DNA of 9,268 bases from an uncultured Burkholderiales bacterium (GTDB lineage Bacteria > Pseudomonadota > Gammaproteobacteria > Burkholderiales > Burkholderiaceae_C), in assembly GCA_903926695.1 (NCBI GenBank), contig CAIYKK010000691.1:1-9268 (forward strand), written 5' to 3'. The position numbers and the translations under genes are program-made. Shown here one piece after another: positions 6,663 through 9,268 of this stretch. The notes under the pieces are model-generated. The model did not search any database, was not told the DNA's origin, and saw only the letters and a program-made list of their open reading frames with translations. Position 1 is the first letter of the stretch, and every line of letters begins with the position of its first letter.

Positions 6663-7133
6663 TCAGTTCCAGCCGATCACGTCAAAGCCTTTTTCGCTCA
6701 GGCAGCGCTGGACGAACTGGCGGTACACGCCGTTGGGCTGGTCGTCGTGAAAAGCGCCCGACACCGCGCCCGCCGAGCCGCCCACGGCGGCGCCCGCCGC
6801 TCCGGCGCGCAGTACATCCGAGCCGCGCCCGCTGATGAGCGCACCGATGGCCGAGGCCACGCCGCCCACGGCGGCGCCTTCTCCGGCGCGACGGCGCACT
6901 TCATTCGTGGCCAGCACAGGCGACAGGCCGGACGCTTGCGCCCGCGCCATGCAGGCGTTGACTTCCGCCTGACCCTGCGCCTCGCCGACGCGGTTGAGCG
7001 TGGCGTTGGGATAAAGCACAGGCCGGGCCGAGGCGCTGCCGGGGCCGCCAGTCGCACAGGCCGACAGCAGGAGCAAAACCGACGCCGCAGCGCTAACAGC
7101 GCCAAATGAAACAAGGGGGCTGGAGAATTTCAT
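6663..7133 (-). CDS. Glycine-zipper outer-membrane lipoprotein
   Basis: The protein has 156 residues. The signal peptide ends in a lipobox LSAC with Cys26 as the predicted acylated residue; the next residue is Ala, not the inner-membrane retention Asp, so outer-membrane sorting is likely. Two glycine-zipper segments follow (about 84-104, GEGAAVGGVASAIGALISG; and 111-127, GAAGAAVGGSAGAVSG), motifs that pack helices closely in membranes. The end, VYRQFVQRCLSEKGFDVIGW, is common in glycine-zipper family proteins of unknown function. Cys61 and Cys144 could form a disulfide. The ATG at 7133 is preceded by a weak purine stretch (GAAAGA). It is a single-gene unit with its own terminator, divergent from the small membrane protein gene. 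A structural or envelope-stress role is possible but unproven. Confidence 0.82.
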   Translation of the reverse strand: MKFSSPLVSFGAVSAAASVLLLLSACATGGPGSASARPVLYPNATLNRVGEAQGQAEVNACMARAQASGLSPVLATNEVRRRAGEGAAVGGVASAIGALISGRGSDVLRAGAAGAAVGGSAGAVSGAFHDDQPNGVYRQFVQRCLSEKGFDVIGWN

Positions 7134-7259
7134 GGTGGTCTTTCAAGAGGCAATGGGCCTCAAGATTAGCGCATAGGGCCAAACCCGCAGAAGGCATCCG
7201 CAGCCCGCCTTTCAACGCTAAACTGCAAAAATTCTCTCAAAGCATGCCAGGAGTTTTCC

Positions 7260-7427
7260 ATGTCGTCTTCCGCCAGCCACACCACCAATGCCGCCCACAG
7301 CAGCCCCACGCAGGCCGAGGAGCAGGACGCGATTGACGCCATCGTGCCGATGATTCCCCTCGTGCTGCCGCTGGTTGGCGCGGCGCTAATTTTTCTGCTG
7401 GCGTTTATCGCCGTTTACCTCGCCTGA
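7260..7427 (+). CDS. Small single-span membrane protein (55 residues)
   Basis: The gene runs from ATG 7260 to TGA 7425-7427. AGGAG lies 8 bases before the ATG, a strong ribosome site. The product has a polar N-terminus rich in Ser, Thr, Ala and His (1-18), an acidic stretch AEEQDAIDAI (19-28), and one hydrophobic segment from about 29 to 54 (VPMIPLVLPLVGAALIFLLA and onward) reaching the C-terminus. The N-terminus is therefore probably cytoplasmic (inference from charge only, weak). I do not recognise a named family. It lies 23 bases before the broken ABC ATPase gene on the same strand, so the two may have formed an operon. Only weak promoter-like matches are visible in the 126-base divergent gap at 7134-7259. 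Confidence 0.75.
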   Translation: MSSSASHTTNAAHSSPTQAEEQDAIDAIVPMIPLVLPLVGAALIFLLAFIAVYLA

Positions 7428-7450
7428 GCGCGCCGTCGGCAAGATCCACG

Positions 7451-7682
7451 ATGCAACCCAGCGCGCCGATTCTGCAGGCTGAAAAACTTTGCTTCGGCTA
7501 TCTTGCGCCGCCCGCGCCGCTGCTGTTTGACCAGTTCTCGCTCGCCCTGCCGCCCGGCGTGACCTGGCTGGGCGGCGGCGAAAGCAGCGGCAAAACCGGG
7601 CCGCGCCTGGGTCGTGGCCGACTACGAAGCGCCCGCCGATGTTGAACTGGCCGGAGTGATCATGCTGGAGACTGGCGTTTAG
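7451..7682 (+). pseudogene. ABC-transporter ATP-binding protein gene with internal deletion
   Basis: The frame from ATG 7451 encodes 49 residues of a normal ABC ATPase start: ILQAEKLCFGY, LLFDQFSLALPPGV and Walker A GGGESSGKT (ending at 7597). Directly afterwards the Walker A frame reads an unrelated arginine-rich tail. The +1 frame from about 7599 instead reads GRAWVVADYEAPADVELAG and stops at TAG 7680-7682. This looks like the C-terminal end of a small ABC ATPase (recalled, moderate confidence). The middle, with Q-loop, signature LSGGQ and Walker B, would be lost, together with a frame change at the junction near 7597. The product cannot hydrolyse ATP. It follows the 55-residue membrane protein and converges on the methyltransferase gene, whose stop is 16 bases away. 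Confidence 0.72.
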
Positions 7683-7698
7683 CGCTGCGCCGCCATTC

Positions 7699-9268
7699 TC
7701 AAGATTCTTGCGCCCGGTCTTGAACTTCAGTGGACACGGCTGGGCTGATTTTCGCCGCCCGGCTGGTTTTTGCGGCTCTGGCCTTTTTCACTGGCGCAGC
7801 GGGCACCAGCGGCGCGGTGATTTTCTGGTGCAGCTCAAACAGGTATTTGACGCGGGCGGCATCGTCTTTGTCGCCTTTGTAGCCGTAGGCTGTGTCCACC
7901 GCTGTGTCCAGCGCGGCGTGGGCTTTGACCAGTTCCGGGTGCATGTAGCTGTACATATCGCCCAGCGACGAATCGGGGTGCAGCGCCCGCGCATTCAAAA
8001 TGCCCTGCGCGGCGGCTTCGATGGTGGCGCGCTGCTTGGCGCTGGGATTTTCCGGCCACGGGTAGTTGTTATAGACGATGGTGTTGCTGTAGCGGTAACG
8101 ACTTTCCAAACGTCCGCAGGTGGTGCGCATCCAGGCGTTGTGCATGGTTGAACACAGCATGCCGAATTCGTAGAGCGTGGCGTTGGGCAGCGCATACGCC
8201 AGGTTGCTGATAATCGTTTCTGGCGGCAAATAGCCAATCGGGATGAAATCGCGGCCTTCAGACGACACGCTGGGAATGAACAAGTAATTCGAGGTTGGCT
8301 GACGAATTTTTTGAAACAGCCAAGGCGTTTTGGCATCTTTTTGAGTCTGGGCATCGGCGCTGGCGGCGCGCATGGCTTTCACAGCGGCGACGCGGGCGCG
8401 CACCAAAGGCATGGCCTTGAGTTCTGTCGGTGAAACGCCCGCCAGCCATAGGCACCAGCGGCTTTTGCGGTTCAAAAACTCCTCCGCACCAAGGAATTGG
8501 CGCAGCCACTTTTGGGCCTGCGGCTCGCGGCGCAGCAGTTCGTCTTTTTCCGCATTGTCGAGCAGCAGGTTGCCGCCGTCTGTCGGTTTGCTGCCGTTGA
8601 CCATTTCAGGCACATCGCAAATCGGCGTGCGCCGGTTGTCGATGAACACGCTGGGCGCGTCCACCAGATAACCGTTGATCTGCGCGGCGCTGACGGCGCT
8701 GCCCTCGCCCGCTATGTCAGCGGCGTAATCGACGATAAATTTGCCCGACACATCGTGCAGGCCAAAACCGACGATCACGCAATGCACGGCGGCAATGCCT
8801 TTGCCTTCGTTGCTCCACTTAAAAGCCCGGTGCGTGAAATGAATCTGCGCGCCACGCGCCTGCATCGCGCTCCACAGCGTGGCGACCTGCCCGCCCTGCG
8901 TGATGGAGTTGGTCGAAACAAACGCGGCCTTGATGCTCGGGCGCGCCGCCATGTAATCCGCCGCCTTGATGTACCAAGCCGCCACCAAATCGAGCAGCCC
9001 CGCGCCCGGCAAATCGCCAAACACGGCGGCGCAATCGTCTTTTTGCGCCTTGGTCTGGTAGGTCGAGCCGACAAACGGCGGGTTGCCCAGCACAAAGCTG
9101 CATTGCGCGGGCGGCAACACGCTGGCCCAGTCGGTGCGTAGCGCGTTGGCGCACAAAATCGTCGGCGAGTTGGCAATCGGCACCGTCGGGCGTGTTTGCC
9201 CGAAGCGGGCGCTGGCCGCCTGATTCATTTGCTCGTCGGTGATGTACAGCGCCACGCGGGCAATGTGC
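7699..9268 (-). CDS. C-terminal half of an MmeI-like class I SAM-dependent DNA methyltransferase (cut by right edge)
   Basis: About 523 codons are visible; the frame is open to the right edge (HIAR before the GTG at 9255), so the gene starts outside. GTG 9255 is not taken as the start because HIARVALYITDEQMN continues a conserved segment of the family. The adenine-methyltransferase catalytic motif NPPF is at 9084-9073 in FVLGNPPFVGS, followed by AFVSTNSITQGGQVATLW. The middle (about 200-400 after the GTG) would be the target-recognition domain. The C-terminal block has YNNYPWPENP, ARALHPDSSLGDMY and AALDTAVDTAYGY, all typical of MmeI-type proteins. The last 38 residues are a Lys/Ala-rich tail. 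Motif I (SAM binding) and any N-terminal PD-ExK nuclease lie outside, so whether it is a type IIL restriction-modification enzyme or a lone methylase cannot be told. Confidence 0.85.
   Translation of the reverse strand, partial: HIARVALYITDEQMNQAASARFGQTRPTVPIANSPTILCANALRTDWASVLPPAQCSFVLGNPPFVGSTYQTKAQKDDCAAVFGDLPGAGLLDLVAAWYIKAADYMAARPSIKAAFVSTNSITQGGQVATLWSAMQARGAQIHFTHRAFKWSNEGKGIAAVHCVIVGFGLHDVSGKFIVDYAADIAGEGSAVSAAQINGYLVDAPSVFIDNRRTPICDVPEMVNGSKPTDGGNLLLDNAEKDELLRREPQAQKWLRQFLGAEEFLNRKSRWCLWLAGVSPTELKAMPLVRARVAAVKAMRAASADAQTQKDAKTPWLFQKIRQPTSNYLFIPSVSSEGRDFIPIGYLPPETIISNLAYALPNATLYEFGMLCSTMHNAWMRTTCGRLESRYRYSNTIVYNNYPWPENPSAKQRATIEAAAQGILNARALHPDSSLGDMYSYMHPELVKAHAALDTAVDTAYGYKGDKDDAARVKYLFELHQKITAPLVPAAPVKKARAAKTSRAAKISPAVSTEVQDRAQES

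Noticed and set aside
1..9268. CRISPR array, tRNA or rRNA genes, insertion sequences, toxin-antitoxin pairs
   Set aside because: No regularly spaced repeats, cloverleaf-like stretches, ribosomal RNA blocks, transposase frames or terminal inverted repeats of useful length were seen.

Overview
The window looks like chromosomal DNA of a GC-rich betaproteobacterium, most likely Burkholderiales (Comamonadaceae-like). I base this on codon usage, the wording of the threonine ammonia-lyase tail, the glycine-zipper lipoprotein and the MmeI-like methyltransferase. The placement is made by eye and no database was searched.

Left edge (1-991): the N-terminal part of a large minus-strand protein, tentatively an AAA+ ATPase, runs off the left end. 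Behind it on the plus strand lies a decayed fragment of threonine ammonia-lyase, of which only the C-terminal ACT domain is left.

Centre (1027-6400): a five-gene minus-strand operon for a chaperone-usher type surface fibre. In transcription order it encodes an abundant-looking DUF4402 pilin (ATG start, good ribosome site), a divergent pilin-like subunit (GTG start), a second DUF4402 subunit (TTG start, overlapping the previous stop), a PapD-like periplasmic chaperone, and a large outer-membrane usher with C-terminal carboxypeptidase-regulatory-like domains. The three subunits end in the same short beta-strand pattern, which fits donor-strand assembly. The second DUF4402 subunit lacks the N-terminal extension and is a candidate tip subunit. 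A sigma70-like promoter, an inverted repeat at the predicted transcription start and a run of phased A/T tracts lie upstream in a markedly AT-rich control region (6210-6545). No regulator gene is present.

Right part (6548-9268): a hairpin terminator separates the pilus control region from a minus-strand glycine-zipper lipoprotein gene. Divergent from that is a 55-residue single-span membrane protein, followed by an ABC-transporter ATPase gene broken by an internal deletion just after Walker A. Convergent with this pseudogene is the C-terminal half of an MmeI-like DNA methyltransferase (restriction-modification), which runs off the right end.

The pilus operon therefore sits between two broken chromosomal genes (ACT fragment, ABC fragment) and near a restriction-modification gene, as expected for a variable accessory region.
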